A stretch of DNA of 64,000 nt, taken from assembly GCA_013298125.1 (NCBI GenBank), contig JAAFJP010000022.1, positions 1 to 64,000 on the forward strand, in the 5' to 3' direction. A program made the translations under genes and the position numbers. A model generated the notes under the pieces. The model was given only the letters and a program-made list of their open reading frames with translations, made no database searches and had not been told where the DNA came from. Position 1 is the first letter of the stretch, and every line of letters starts with the position of its first letter. This document shows, piece by piece, positions 1-9,043 of this stretch. The stretch is from Cytophagales bacterium (GTDB taxonomy: Bacteria > Bacteroidota > Bacteroidia > Cytophagales > Spirosomataceae).

Positions 1-1
1 A

Positions 2-1090
2 AATACTTTTAAAATGACAAATGGAGCAAACAATGGTTACTTTTTGAAAAGTGATGGTTCGGGCAATGCAAGTTGGCAAGCATTATCAGAATCAGACCCA
101 CAAGTTTCAAGCACAAATACTGGTTACGTTCCCTATTTTAATGGTGCGAGTCTTGTGGATGGCTCTATTTATGACAGCGGCACACAAACAGGCATCGGCA
201 CAAACACTATTTCTGCCGATAGTCGTTTAGCAATCGGTGCTTTGAATGCCACGGAAGGGGGTCAATTTCAGCTAAATAGTGGTTCAGGAAGAACGGTAGC
301 CTATTTTATGGATAATTACGATGATAAATTACGTATCATGTCGGGTACAAATTCGGCATCTACAAATCTTCAATTCATCATGAATAGTAGTGGAAATATA
401 TGTTTAGGCTCAGGAAATCCAACTGAAAAATTAGACGTGAGAGGAAAAACAAAAACCGAAACTTTCCAAATGACTGAATCACCAGTCAATGGTTATATTC
501 TCACAAGTGATGCCAACGGAAATGGAACATGGGCTTCTCCACAAAATAGTACGAGTTGGACAATTTCAAACACAAATACCTATAATGCCCTTGCTGGAAA
601 TGTTGGTATTGGTACAAGCTCACCTTCTACAAAATTGCACGTATCAGGTAATACTACTCTGGCAGGTCAAGTGAATTTTAACGATAATTGGAACATCCAA
701 ACGGGTTCAGATTTATGGTTAGAAAAAAATGGAACTCGCTTCATGACTATTTATGGAACTGGTGGCAATGTGGGCATTGGTGTAACCACGCCAAAGTCAT
801 TATTAGAAGTGAATGGGGCAGTAGGTTTTAAAATAAGTACCCAAAGTGGCAACACAGCCATAACGATAGATAATACTGCAACTGTTTGGTATTTTACGGG
901 TACGGCAAGTATAAATCTCCCTGCGGCAAACACATCTACGAATCGTTTATATCGTATCGTAAACAGAAGTAATACTACACGTACTATTTCAAGTTTTATG
1001 AATTTAAATGGCACAACCACAACCAGTATGAATGCAAATTCAACGTTGGAAATTATTAGCGATGGTAGTAATTGGTTGCAAATAAATTAG
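2..1090 (+). CDS. Fibre-like surface protein with GNVGIGT repeats, 5' end outside window
   Basis: The reading frame is open to the left edge. The first ATG (position 14) is not the real start: the residues before it (NTFK) plus MTNGANNGY match an internal repeat of the same protein (ETFQMTESPVNGY). The protein consists of repeats of the type '[18 protein letters not shown]' and '[15 protein letters not shown]', as in proteins annotated as tail-fibre-like in Bacteroidota. It ends in a small domain closing with SDGSNWLQIN, which also closes the products at 6608-9031 and 15885-17093. The likely role is an extracellular fibre or adhesin (inference). No phage structural gene is nearby. A strong terminator follows. 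The family assignment is good; the function is unknown. Confidence 0.75.
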   Translation, partial: NTFKMTNGANNGYFLKSDGSGNASWQALSESDPQVSSTNTGYVPYFNGASLVDGSIYDSGTQTGIGTNTISADSRLAIGALNATEGGQFQLNSGSGRTVAYFMDNYDDKLRIMSGTNSASTNLQFIMNSSGNICLGSGNPTEKLDVRGKTKTETFQMTESPVNGYILTSDANGNGTWASPQNSTSWTISNTNTYNALAGNVGIGTSSPSTKLHVSGNTTLAGQVNFNDNWNIQTGSDLWLEKNGTRFMTIYGTGGNVGIGVTTPKSLLEVNGAVGFKISTQSGNTAITIDNTATVWYFTGTASINLPAANTSTNRLYRIVNRSNTTRTISSFMNLNGTTTTSMNANSTLEIISDGSNWLQIN

Positions 1091-1111
1091 TAGTTGTAGC
1101 AACATTTTTAA

Positions 1112-1140
1112 ACACCACCTTTGAGACTCAAAGGTGGTGT
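1112..1140. terminator. Bidirectional hairpin terminator between convergent genes
   Basis: A perfect 12-bp stem (ACACCACCTTTG / CAAAGGTGGTGT) has a 5-base loop and is followed by a T run on the plus strand and preceded by A/T on the other side. It lies between the fibre gene and the convergent LytTR regulator, so it can serve both. Confidence 0.85.
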
Positions 1141-1143
1141 TTT

Positions 1144-1821
1144 TTAAAACAAAATCTTTTTCACCTCTTCCATATAAGTCTCACTCACGGGTATTTTATA
1201 ACTTTCAATCAATAACTCCTTTCCTTTCAACGAGTTAACTTTATTTCGATTCACAATATAAGAGCGATGAACTCGCATAAATTGTTGATTGGGCAGACTT
1301 GCTTCCAAAGATTTCAACGTTTGATAGCTCATAATTCGCCTGTCGATGGTTTGAAACGTAACGTATTCACTACTGCCTTCGATAAATAAAATATCCTCCA
1401 ATTTTATTTTGTGCAAATCATATCCCGATTTAATGATAATTGTTTCTTCTTGATTTTGGATTTGAAAATAATCTTTGGCTTTTGTGATGGCTTGCTCAAA
1501 CCGCTCAAACGTGATGGGTTTCAATAAATAATCCAATACATTGAGATTAAAGCCGTCAAGGGCATATTGAGAATAGGCTGTCGTGAAGATGATTCTGGTT
1601 TTAGGATTGACTATTTTTGCTACGCTCGTTCCACTCAATTCAGGCATCTGAATATCCAAAAACAATAAATCAACTTCTTGATTTTGAAGTATTTGCAAGG
1701 CTTCTAATGGATTTTCAGTACTGCCAATAAAAGTCAAATTTTCAGTTTTTTCGATATACGTTTTCAGAAGAATTCTGGCTAATTCTTCATCATCTACCAC
1801 CAAACATTTAAGCTGTTTCAT
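1144..1821 (-). CDS. LytTR-family response regulator
   Basis: The product is 225 residues long. Residues 1-120 form a receiver domain: acidic pair D10-D11, phosphoacceptor D56 in LFLDIQMPELSG, T80 and K101 (LLKPI). Residues about 127-225 form a LytTR DNA-binding domain with the typical FMRVHRSYIVN segment. Its start overlaps the end of the kinase gene 1808-2839 by 14 bp, so the two are co-transcribed and probably translationally coupled. LytTR proteins usually bind pairs of short direct repeats about two helical turns apart. Such pairs stand in front of two YHYH genes on the other side of the kinase, which makes these the best candidate targets (inference). Confidence 0.93.
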   Translation of the reverse strand: MKQLKCLVVDDEELARILLKTYIEKTENLTFIGSTENPLEALQILQNQEVDLLFLDIQMPELSGTSVAKIVNPKTRIIFTTAYSQYALDGFNLNVLDYLLKPITFERFEQAITKAKDYFQIQNQEETIIIKSGYDLHKIKLEDILFIEGSSEYVTFQTIDRRIMSYQTLKSLEASLPNQQFMRVHRSYIVNRNKVNSLKGKELLIESYKIPVSETYMEEVKKILF

Positions 1822-2839
1822 TGCTGTCTATTATTAGAGTTACTTTAAAAGTGTCCGCATCGTTTATGTACAAATCATGTTTTTGAGGGTACAAAATCGC
1901 TAATCTTTTCTTCACATTTTCAAGCCCAATTCCACCTACGCTGTCTTTTTGAATGGTTTTGGTAGGTTTACTGTTTTCAATCTCAAACAAAAAAGAACCC
2001 TTTTCTTCTGAAATCAACATACGAATAAATGACGTTCCTCTTTTTTCGATATGACTATGTTTCAAGGCATTTTCAATAAATGGAATCAAGAGCATCGGAG
2101 CAATTTTAGTATTCGGATTTTCAATCTTTTTCTCAAATTTAATCGGATATTGATTCGTACTTTTCAAGGCAAAAAGTGCTAAATAATTATCAATATATGT
2201 TATTTCTTGATGGATTTGGACAAAGGCTTGCTCGCAATCGTACAACACATAACGCAACATTGTCGAAAGATAGGCAATACTTTGTTGTGTTTTATTGGAA
2301 TCAATGACTGAAAGCGTGTAGATATTGTTGAGGGTATTGAACAAAAAATGAGGGTTTATTTGAAATTTAAGCAATTTCAACTCCGTTTGGAGCATTTCAT
2401 TTTTATTCAAAATATTTTCTCGTTCTTTCTTTTCAGCAAAAATAAACATCTCGATTCCCGTTGAAATTGATGCGGTGATACAGAGCGTTAAAAAATTAAC
2501 AATGAATCGTGAAGGTCCCATGGGTGGTGGTCTTTCTCCAAGTTCAGACGGTGGCGGATGAGGTGGTTGAAAGCCTAAGATGCTTAATAAATGGGCTGAA
2601 AAAATACTCAACACCAACACAGAAGCAACGATAAAAATCCAAAAAAGTAAGGTTCGTTTTTTTAGTAATAAGACAGGTACTGCAAAGTAAATAATCCCTC
2701 CAATGATACAGATTTGAAAGATAAGAATTACAATATTCTCCCAAGCTATTTCAAGATTTCTTCTTTCGATAGCCCAAAGAATCAGCCAAATGCCAAGCCA
2801 AAAAAGTACCTGAAAAATAAACCGTTTTGATGTTTTCAT
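1808..2839 (-). CDS. LytS/YehU-like sensor histidine kinase
   Basis: The product is 343 residues with four predicted membrane spans (about 7-23, 36-58, 64-86, 112-134). A cytoplasmic HisKA-like segment follows, with the phosphoacceptor H164 in the family motif QINPHFLFNTLN, and then an ATPase domain with PMLLIPFIENALKH (N box) and GGIGLENVKKRL. There is no separate periplasmic sensor domain. The loop between spans 3 and 4 (residues 91-110) is rich in proline (PPHPPP, ERPPPMGP) and may be the input site (inference). It forms a two-component pair with the overlapping LytTR regulator. Its promoter must lie in the 208-bp gap shared with the first YHYH gene. Confidence 0.93.
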   Translation of the reverse strand: MKTSKRFIFQVLFWLGIWLILWAIERRNLEIAWENIVILIFQICIIGGIIYFAVPVLLLKKRTLLFWIFIVASVLVLSIFSAHLLSILGFQPPHPPPSELGERPPPMGPSRFIVNFLTLCITASISTGIEMFIFAEKKERENILNKNEMLQTELKLLKFQINPHFLFNTLNNIYTLSVIDSNKTQQSIAYLSTMLRYVLYDCEQAFVQIHQEITYIDNYLALFALKSTNQYPIKFEKKIENPNTKIAPMLLIPFIENALKHSHIEKRGTSFIRMLISEEKGSFLFEIENSKPTKTIQKDSVGGIGLENVKKRLAILYPQKHDLYINDADTFKVTLIIDSNETA

Positions 2840-2927
2840 AGTGCAAGTTATAGAAAAAAATAGGGTAAACTACATAATTTTTTCACCTATTTTTTTAGCA
2901 AAAATTTATACTTAAAACCTATTCCGT

Positions 2928-2960
2928 TTCGCTGAAAACTAAGGGCAATTCGCTGAAAAC
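2928..2960 (+). promoter_or_regulatory. Paired direct repeat, putative LytTR operator
   Basis: The identical 12-mer TTCGCTGAAAAC occurs at 2928-2939 and 2949-2960, a period of exactly 21 bp (two helical turns). The second copy starts 48 bp upstream of the -7 box TATTTTTG (2997). The same layout recurs at 3891-3923. The spacing fits LytTR direct-repeat binding; the assignment to the regulator at 1144-1821 is inferred from position. Confidence 0.6.
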
Positions 2961-2996
2961 CGCATTTTACACACAATAAGCCACAATTTCTTGACG

Positions 2997-3004
2997 TATT
3001 TTTG
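2997..3004 (+). promoter_or_regulatory. Putative -7 promoter element (TATTTTTG) of the first YHYH gene
   Basis: This is a perfect match to the Bacteroidota -7 consensus TAnnTTTG, 43 bp before the ATG at 3048. No TTG is seen at -33, which would fit a promoter that needs an activator bound to the direct repeats just upstream. Confidence 0.5.
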
Positions 3005-3047
3005 AACAAATAAACGATTTCATTTCACATTTTAAAATCATAAGACT

Positions 3048-3803
3048 ATGTTCAAGAATAGCATTTTATTCATCGCAATTATGGTTGTAGTTAGCTGCAA
3101 AACCAATGATGCCACTGTTGACCCAACTACGACAACAACAGGCTCTGACACAAATTATGCATCGCTTATGTTGAAGGCATACACTGATTATGCTTCCCCA
3201 GGCGTAACGGCAAAAATTGATGGAGATTATTTAGTCGTAACTACTACCACCGTTCCCGACCATAAAAGTCCTTATTTTCCTACTACGGATAGCCGTTATG
3301 AAGCCTATACAGCTTCTACATTTAGAAAAAACCCTAATCCAATTACAGCTACTACGATTACCTATCGAATCCCAACTAAACCTGCAAAAGCAAGTAGTAG
3401 CCAAGCGACACAAGGCTCAATCGGAGTGGCATTAAATGGTGTACCTTTTTACAATCAGTATGCGGCTATGAACCAACCATTAGCCAATGAAGCCGCAGGT
3501 TTTGACCAATATTATGGGCATCCTCAACATCAGGGAATCTACCACTATCATATTGAACCCAAATATCTCACGACTAAATTAGGTAATTCCGCTCTGTTGG
3601 GCTTTTTATTAGACGGTTTTCCTGTGTATGGACCTGTGGTTGATGGCAAAACAATGACTTCCAAAGATTTAGATACTTATCACGGGAGAACAGGAAAAAC
3701 CAAAGAATATCCTAACGGAATTTATCATTATGTAATTACTGCCGATGACCCCTTTATCAACGGAAGCGGGTACTATGGCACGCCTGGCACTTATACCAAT
3801 TAG
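3048..3803 (+). CDS. YHYH-domain lipoprotein (paralogue 1)
   Basis: The product is 251 residues. A short hydrophobic leader ends in VVVSC, giving a lipidated C17. The mature part has DHKSPYF (71-77), the block GVPFYNQYA, HPQHQGIYHYHIEP with the YHYH signature at 165-168, LLDGFPVYGP (187-196) and a second, degenerate copy GIYHYV (224-229). This is the layout of YHYH-domain proteins, whose biochemical role is not established; the many His and Tyr residues suggest metal or redox chemistry (inference). It is the closest paralogue of the product at 5751-6521. It is first in a cluster of four YHYH genes that also holds a SCO1-like gene, and is preceded by the putative LytTR operator. Confidence 0.85.
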   Translation: MFKNSILFIAIMVVVSCKTNDATVDPTTTTTGSDTNYASLMLKAYTDYASPGVTAKIDGDYLVVTTTTVPDHKSPYFPTTDSRYEAYTASTFRKNPNPITATTITYRIPTKPAKASSSQATQGSIGVALNGVPFYNQYAAMNQPLANEAAGFDQYYGHPQHQGIYHYHIEPKYLTTKLGNSALLGFLLDGFPVYGPVVDGKTMTSKDLDTYHGRTGKTKEYPNGIYHYVITADDPFINGSGYYGTPGTYTN

Positions 3804-3890
3804 TATTTTGATACAAGATTTTCAAAGAGAATTATTTTGAAGTATTAATCATGCCAGTCGTAGAAAAAATATACAGCATAGAAAAAGCAA

Positions 3891-3923
3891 TTTACTGAAA
3901 AGATAGGGCAATTCACTGAAAAC
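3891..3923 (+). promoter_or_regulatory. Paired direct repeat, putative LytTR operator (second site)
   Basis: TTTACTGAAAAG (3891-3902) and TTCACTGAAAAC (3912-3923) repeat with a 21-bp period. The second copy begins 48 bp before TACTCTTG (3960), the same distance as at the first site. The surrounding sequence (GGGCAATTC, GCATTTT, ACAATAAG) is also conserved between the two promoters, so the two upstream regions are probably duplicates kept under selection. Confidence 0.58.
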
Positions 3924-3959
3924 TGCATTTTGGAAACAATAAGTACAAATTTCTCTTCG

Positions 3960-3967
3960 TACTCTTG
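3960..3967 (+). promoter_or_regulatory. Putative -7 element (TACTCTTG)
   Basis: One mismatch to TAnnTTTG, at the position equivalent to the -7 box of the first YHYH gene. It lies 47 bp before the ATG at 4015. Confidence 0.4.
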
Positions 3968-4014
3968 TGTAAAGAAATCAATTTATTTTTTACAAATAAT
4001 AACGATATACAATC

Positions 4015-4968
4015 ATGTCAAAAATCACGCTCTTATTTCTTTTATTAATAGTAGTAATTTCTTGCAAAAAAGATGAAACTACAACTCCTTCATCTGAAAC
4101 GGTAATTAAGGTTGATGCTTCCAAATTTCTTACTGCGGGGCTTTCAGAATCAATTTCAGTGGTTTCTAAAACGCTCTCAAACGGGCAAACTGCCGATTGT
4201 TATAAAATTGTAACCAAAAGCACCCCAACCGACCACAACATGGGTCCTTGGTGTCCCACAAACATCAGTGATGATGCCAGCAAAGGGGGGATTTGGCTTG
4301 AAGGGGGTAATGTTTATGATGTTGATGGGGCTTTTGTGAAAAACCTTGCCACATTTTATAAAAATACCCAATGGCAAATGTATAATACAAACACAGGAGC
4401 AATCACAAAAACAAAAACTTTGGCTGAATGTCAGGCTGCGGCAAATCCGAATGTAACAGCTACCTATAAAAACTATTGCGTAGAGTGTTTGCCGTCTTAT
4501 GTTTCTTCTATCACTCAAACTATTTACATTCCTGTTACACCCGTAAAACAAAGTTCTTCGACAAGTTTTGGAATGGGTCCCAATTCAAGCGGTCCAGCAC
4601 AGAGAGGAATTGCTTTCAATGGCGTACCCTTCGATGCACCTGCACCCACGAGCATCATACTCGCTGCCTATACGTTAGCCCCTTTTGATGATGCGGGAGG
4701 GCATATTAATTTGCAAGCGGGCTATCATTACCATGCGGCAACAGGAATGTCCACCAAGATTAAACAATCAGATGGTCATGCTTCTATGATTGGCTATGCA
4801 CTTGATGGTTTTGGAATTTATGAAAGATTAAGTGAAACAGGTACTGAATATACGGATTTAGACTCCAACCGAGGACATTACGATGCTACAAGGGGATATC
4901 ATTATCATGTGGATAAGGCGGGGTCAAATAATTTTATTAATGGATTGGCTGGTGCTTACGTAAAATAA
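4015..4968 (+). CDS. YHYH-domain lipoprotein (divergent paralogue 2, extra cysteines)
   Basis: The product is 317 residues with lipobox VVISC (C17). It carries two full YHYH signatures (237-240 in AGYHYHAATG and 295-298 in RGYHYHVDK), the core block ALDGFGIYE and an N-terminal DHNMGPWCP in place of the DHKSPYF of its paralogues. Unlike them it has five further cysteines (62, 80, 139, 155, 158), including a CVEC pair, which suggests disulfides or a metal site (inference). The first 17 residues are nearly identical to those of the product at 5751, so the signal region was probably duplicated. It has its own promoter and direct-repeat operator. The function is unknown. Confidence 0.83.
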   Translation: MSKITLLFLLLIVVISCKKDETTTPSSETVIKVDASKFLTAGLSESISVVSKTLSNGQTADCYKIVTKSTPTDHNMGPWCPTNISDDASKGGIWLEGGNVYDVDGAFVKNLATFYKNTQWQMYNTNTGAITKTKTLAECQAAANPNVTATYKNYCVECLPSYVSSITQTIYIPVTPVKQSSSTSFGMGPNSSGPAQRGIAFNGVPFDAPAPTSIILAAYTLAPFDDAGGHINLQAGYHYHAATGMSTKIKQSDGHASMIGYALDGFGIYERLSETGTEYTDLDSNRGHYDATRGYHYHVDKAGSNNFINGLAGAYVK

Positions 4969-5005
4969 ATGATGCCCTAAAATTTCAACCAAAATTTCTA
5001 AAATT

Positions 5006-5653
5006 ATGAAGCGTTCCTTAGTATTTATTTTTATTCTTTGCATTCATTATTTGGCAAATGCCCATCAGCCAGATATTTCAAGTTTGATGATTTATCAACA
5101 AAACGATAAATACTTGTTAATCATTAAAAGTTCTCTTGGAGCATTTGAAAGTGAAATAGAATATAAGAATGGTAAAAACGCTTACAAAACTCCGAAAGAA
5201 TTTCAGGATTTAGTGATTCAACGGTTTGAAAAACATTGCTTGGTTAAAGTAGATAATCAGATAGTTCCGTTAATCAATCCTTATGTAACAATAGGGCATG
5301 AAACAACTGTATTTGCGGAACTAAAAAATTTCCCAGAAAAGTTTTCTGAAATACAAGTTGAAAGTACCGTATTTGAAGATATGCCAAAAAGCATTTGTGA
5401 GGTGATATTAACGTTGAGCAACTTGCCTCAAAAACAATACCTCCTTACGAAAGAGAACAATCGACAAGTAACGCTTAATCTAATGAATCAAAAATGGGAA
5501 ATAAAAGAGCTTTCAAGTGATTCTGGTAAAACCTCTTGGATAATAATTGGTGGTGTGATAGCCTTTTTTGCTTCGATATTTCTTATCATAAAAACGAGCA
5601 TCCAAAAACTATACGAACGAACTTTCGCCCTTGATAATCAGACTATTAAATAA
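5006..5653 (+). CDS. Periplasmic protein of unknown function with C-terminal membrane anchor
   Basis: The product is 215 residues. It has a signal peptide ending ANA before H20-Q-P-D, a soluble domain of about 150 residues, and one transmembrane segment (about 178-200, WIIIGGVIAFFASIFLIIK) followed by a short charged tail. No family is recognised with confidence. The mature start with His near D and S recalls small exported proteins of the HupE/DUF6702 kind, but this is weak. It lies 37 bp after one YHYH gene and 97 bp before the next in the same direction, so a part in the same process is likely (inference). Confidence 0.7.
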   Translation: MKRSLVFIFILCIHYLANAHQPDISSLMIYQQNDKYLLIIKSSLGAFESEIEYKNGKNAYKTPKEFQDLVIQRFEKHCLVKVDNQIVPLINPYVTIGHETTVFAELKNFPEKFSEIQVESTVFEDMPKSICEVILTLSNLPQKQYLLTKENNRQVTLNLMNQKWEIKELSSDSGKTSWIIIGGVIAFFASIFLIIKTSIQKLYERTFALDNQTIK

Positions 5654-5750
5654 TGCTTGAACATTTGAATCTTATTTGATTATTTCAATATTTTCATCGA
5701 AATATGAATAAAGAATCCTTTTCATTTCCAAAATTTTAAAACATAAAATC

Positions 5751-6521
5751 ATGTCAAAAATCACGCTCTCAATTCTCCTTTTATATATGGCAATTTCTTG
5801 TAAAAAAACAGAAGATACCACGCCAAGTACCACAAATACTAACACTACTGGAACAGTGGATATTTCAGTGTTGAAGGACAAATTTTATAGCACTTCGGCA
5901 TTTAGTAGCACTGTTACGGCAACTGTCGAAGGAAATTTTTTAGTCATACAAACCAATGGAATTCCCGACCACAAAAGTCCGTATTTTGCTACTACTGATG
6001 CTCGTTATCAGGCTTACAATGGTACAAATACCCGTTTTATGAAAAACCCAAATGTTATTGCCAGTCAGAATATAACGTTTAAAATCCCATTGAAACCTGC
6101 CGCTGCCACCAATAAATCAGCAACGGCACTCGGACCTATTGGAATTTCAATAAATGGAGTTCCATTCTACAATCAATACGCAGGACCCAATCAACCATTG
6201 ACTAATGAAGTAGATTCTTTTGACCAATTTTTGGGACATCCGCAAAATACGGGTCAATATCACTACCACGTTGAACCAACAAGTTTGACTAAAAACAAAG
6301 GCAGTGATGCTTTCTTAGGGCTTTTATTGGATGGATTTCCCGTTTATGGTCCTGTGGAAAATGGCAAAACAATTACCAATTCAGATTTGGATGCCTACCA
6401 CGGACATACTTCAAAAACCGCCGAATTTCCCAATGGAATTTATCATTATCACATTACCTCAACTGACCCTTATATTAATGGAAGTGGGTACTATGGTACG
6501 GCTGGCACAGTAAGTCGTTAG
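5751..6521 (+). CDS. YHYH-domain lipoprotein (paralogue 3)
   Basis: The product is 256 residues with lipobox MAISC (C17). The order of motifs matches the product at 3048: DHKSPYF (73-79), GVPFYNQYAGPNQPL, YHYH at 170-173 and 231-234, LLDGFPVYGP, and a C-terminal NGSGYYGTAGT. Here both YHYH copies are intact. The first seven codons (MSKITLS) match those of the gene at 4015, while the mature part is closest to that at 3048, so the gene looks like a mosaic of its two neighbours. No LytTR-like repeat stands directly in front of it; it probably belongs to the transcript from the 3960 promoter. A hairpin follows at 6553. Confidence 0.85.
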   Translation: MSKITLSILLLYMAISCKKTEDTTPSTTNTNTTGTVDISVLKDKFYSTSAFSSTVTATVEGNFLVIQTNGIPDHKSPYFATTDARYQAYNGTNTRFMKNPNVIASQNITFKIPLKPAAATNKSATALGPIGISINGVPFYNQYAGPNQPLTNEVDSFDQFLGHPQNTGQYHYHVEPTSLTKNKGSDAFLGLLLDGFPVYGPVENGKTITNSDLDAYHGHTSKTAEFPNGIYHYHITSTDPYINGSGYYGTAGTVSR

Positions 6522-6552
6522 CTTTACGAATAAATTATTTTGAAACAAAACA

Positions 6553-6583
6553 TTGCGTATAACTCCCTGTGAGTTATACGCAA
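6553..6583. terminator. Perfect 13-bp hairpin between YHYH gene and fibre gene
   Basis: TTGCGTATAACTC and its complement flank a 5-base loop. There is no T tract behind it, so it may be a terminator, an mRNA-stabilising hairpin or a protein-binding palindrome. Confidence 0.5.
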
Positions 6584-6607
6584 CACATTACTGACACAAT
6601 TATAGTT

Positions 6608-9031
6608 ATGAGAATAAATTACTTAACCACACTTTCCATTTTCCTTTTTTTTACTACTCAAACTTTTGCTCAATTTGGGTTTAATTCAACGGGGGCTGCA
6701 CCTGACAATTCCGCTATGGTAGATATTGTTAGTACGACAAGAGGTTTGCTAACACCACGTATGACCTCTACGCAACGTATCGCCATCAGTTCACCCGCTA
6801 CTGGTTTGTTAGTATATGATAATACGCTTAATTTATTTTACTTTTATTCGGGAACAGCTTGGGTAGCACTTACTTCTACTTCTGCTGATAATCTCGGTAA
6901 TCATACCGCTACACAAAACATCAATCTTGGCTCAAATTTTATTTCAAGTGATGGGAGTAGCAAAGGAATTGGTATGAGTAGTGATGGCAGTGCTGTCGTA
7001 AAAACCAATAGTAGTAATTCGCCAAGTATCACGGTACACAGTGGAAATACACCTGCTTATCGTATTTATCAAGAGCAAACAGGCATTTATCCTAATTACA
7101 TTTGGGATTTAGGTGGTAATGAAACAACTTTTTTCTTGAAAGATGTTTCTAATGGCAATAAATTACCACTTCGTGTTTATTCAGGTCAAAATACGGACAG
7201 ATTGGTTTTGAGAAATAATAATGTAGGAGTTGGTGTAAATAATCCAAGTGAAGCATTAGAGGTTAGTGGAAAAACCAAAAGCACCAATTTCCAAATGACC
7301 AGTGGAGCAACAAACGGCTATGTTTTACAAAGCGATGCCAATGGAAATGGAACATGGGTAAATTCGAGTACATTGACCAATGGTAGTTGGACTTTAAGCG
7401 GAACAAGCCAGTATAGTGCAGTGAATGGAAATGTGGGTATCGGCATTTCAACACCTTCTGAAAAACTCGACGTTTTAGGGAAAACTAAAACTATAAACTT
7501 TCAAATGACCAATGGAGCAACCAATGGTTATGTTTTACAAAGTGATGCTGATGGAAATGCCTCTTGGGTTAATAGTACCACTTTAAGCTCTGGTAATTGG
7601 ACTAAATCAGGTAATAATCAATACAGTTCTGCCAGTGGAAATGTGGGTATCGGAACAACTACGCCTGGTGAAAAATTAGAAGTAGTTGGAAATTTGAAAG
7701 TTAATAATGGGAAATTAAATATCAGCGATAGCTACTCCTCGGTGAGTCTTGGTTACGGTGCTGGAATAAATAATACAGCAACTTATAATTTATTTGTGGG
7801 TGCATTAGCTGGTCAAAACAATACTTCTGGGTTGTATAATTCATTTTTGGGTTCTTTCTCAGGATATACCAATACAACTGGTAGCTACAATGTATCTTTG
7901 GGCTTTGGGACATTAGAAAAGAACACAACGGGAAGCTCCAATACTGCCGTAGGATTATATGCTTCCAATAGAAATACCACTGGTGTAAACAATGTTGCTT
8001 TGGGAAGAAAAGCCTTAGAATATAATCAGACTAATAATTACAATACAGCGATTGGGTATGCAAGTTTGAGTTTAAGTGATGGAGGGGAAGAAAATACGGG
8101 TGTAGGTTTTAATTCACTAAAAGCCAATACTACTGGCGATTATAATGTTGGTATTGGTGGAATAGCCCTCGCTCAGAATACCGAAGGTTCTCAAAATACT
8201 GCCATAGGCTATGAGGCTGGCTATGGAAATATCACAGGTGATGCAAATGTATTTGTAGGTCATCAGGCTGGTTATAATGAAACAGGTTCTAATAAACTCT
8301 ACATCAGTAATAGCAATACAGCCAGTCCTTTGATTTATGGAGATTTTGGAAGTAATATCGTTAATTTTAATGCTAATGTAGGTATTGGCACGTCTTCGCC
8401 GACTTCAAAATTGGACATACGGGGAAGTGGTTATGTTTATTCCAAAGTACAAAGTTCTGATAATGCAGCCGCTATTGCCCTTACTACTAATCAAGCCAGA
8501 GAAGCCGTAATTCAATATAATTCTTTAATAGGAGGCGTTGAAAAAAACAGATGGCATTTTGGAAAATCAAATGGCACTGAAACAGGGAGTAATGCCGGAA
8601 GTGATTTGTACATTAATAGATATGATGATAGCGGAACTTATTTAGGTAGCCCATTTTCAATAAAACGTGCATCGGGACAGGTAGTAATAGGAAATTTTGA
8701 CCTAAGTACAACCGAAACAACCTTGAAAGTAAATGGAAGCATGGGTGTGAAAGTAAAAACTGTCGTTTCAAGTAATACAAATACCCAGATGGAAGGCACA
8801 GATTATATGGTCATTTATGGAGGAACCAATTCTGGCAATACCCTCTCTTTACCAGCCGCCAATACTTGTGAAGGAAGAATTTATTTTGTCATAAACCATA
8901 GTAGTAGTACCGTTAGCCTTAATAATGGTATAAATTACATCACGGCAAATGGTATTACAAGCACCACAATAACTGCCAATGCTTCATTGCAAATTGTGAG
9001 TGATGGGACTAATTGGCATAAGATAAATTAA
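6608..9031 (+). CDS. Secreted fibre-like protein with GNVGIGT and YadA-head-like repeats
   Basis: The start chosen is ATG 6608, because the signal peptide [22 protein letters not shown] begins there; the frame is open to 6569. The product is about 807 residues. It has a conserved Bacteroidota N-terminal block ([21 protein letters not shown]), several 'NVGIGxxxPxEKLxVxGK' units, a middle stretch of head-like repeats ([35 protein letters not shown]) as in trimeric adhesins, and the C-terminal domain ending [11 protein letters not shown] trimeric beta-helical surface fibre is likely (inference from repeats). It interrupts the YHYH run, 12 bp ahead of the fourth YHYH gene, so they may share a transcript. 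Confidence 0.82.
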   Translation: MRINYLTTLSIFLFFTTQTFAQFGFNSTGAAPDNSAMVDIVSTTRGLLTPRMTSTQRIAISSPATGLLVYDNTLNLFYFYSGTAWVALTSTSADNLGNHTATQNINLGSNFISSDGSSKGIGMSSDGSAVVKTNSSNSPSITVHSGNTPAYRIYQEQTGIYPNYIWDLGGNETTFFLKDVSNGNKLPLRVYSGQNTDRLVLRNNNVGVGVNNPSEALEVSGKTKSTNFQMTSGATNGYVLQSDANGNGTWVNSSTLTNGSWTLSGTSQYSAVNGNVGIGISTPSEKLDVLGKTKTINFQMTNGATNGYVLQSDADGNASWVNSTTLSSGNWTKSGNNQYSSASGNVGIGTTTPGEKLEVVGNLKVNNGKLNISDSYSSVSLGYGAGINNTATYNLFVGALAGQNNTSGLYNSFLGSFSGYTNTTGSYNVSLGFGTLEKNTTGSSNTAVGLYASNRNTTGVNNVALGRKALEYNQTNNYNTAIGYASLSLSDGGEENTGVGFNSLKANTTGDYNVGIGGIALAQNTEGSQNTAIGYEAGYGNITGDANVFVGHQAGYNETGSNKLYISNSNTASPLIYGDFGSNIVNFNANVGIGTSSPTSKLDIRGSGYVYSKVQSSDNAAAIALTTNQAREAVIQYNSLIGGVEKNRWHFGKSNGTETGSNAGSDLYINRYDDSGTYLGSPFSIKRASGQVVIGNFDLSTTETTLKVNGSMGVKVKTVVSSNTNTQMEGTDYMVIYGGTNSGNTLSLPAANTCEGRIYFVINHSSSTVSLNNGINYITANGITSTTITANASLQIVSDGTNWHKIN

Positions 9032-9043
9032 AAATCATTTCAA

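Noticed and set aside
14-16. ATG 14 as start of the first fibre gene
   Set aside because: The frame is open upstream and the residues before it belong to a repeat unit seen inside the same protein.
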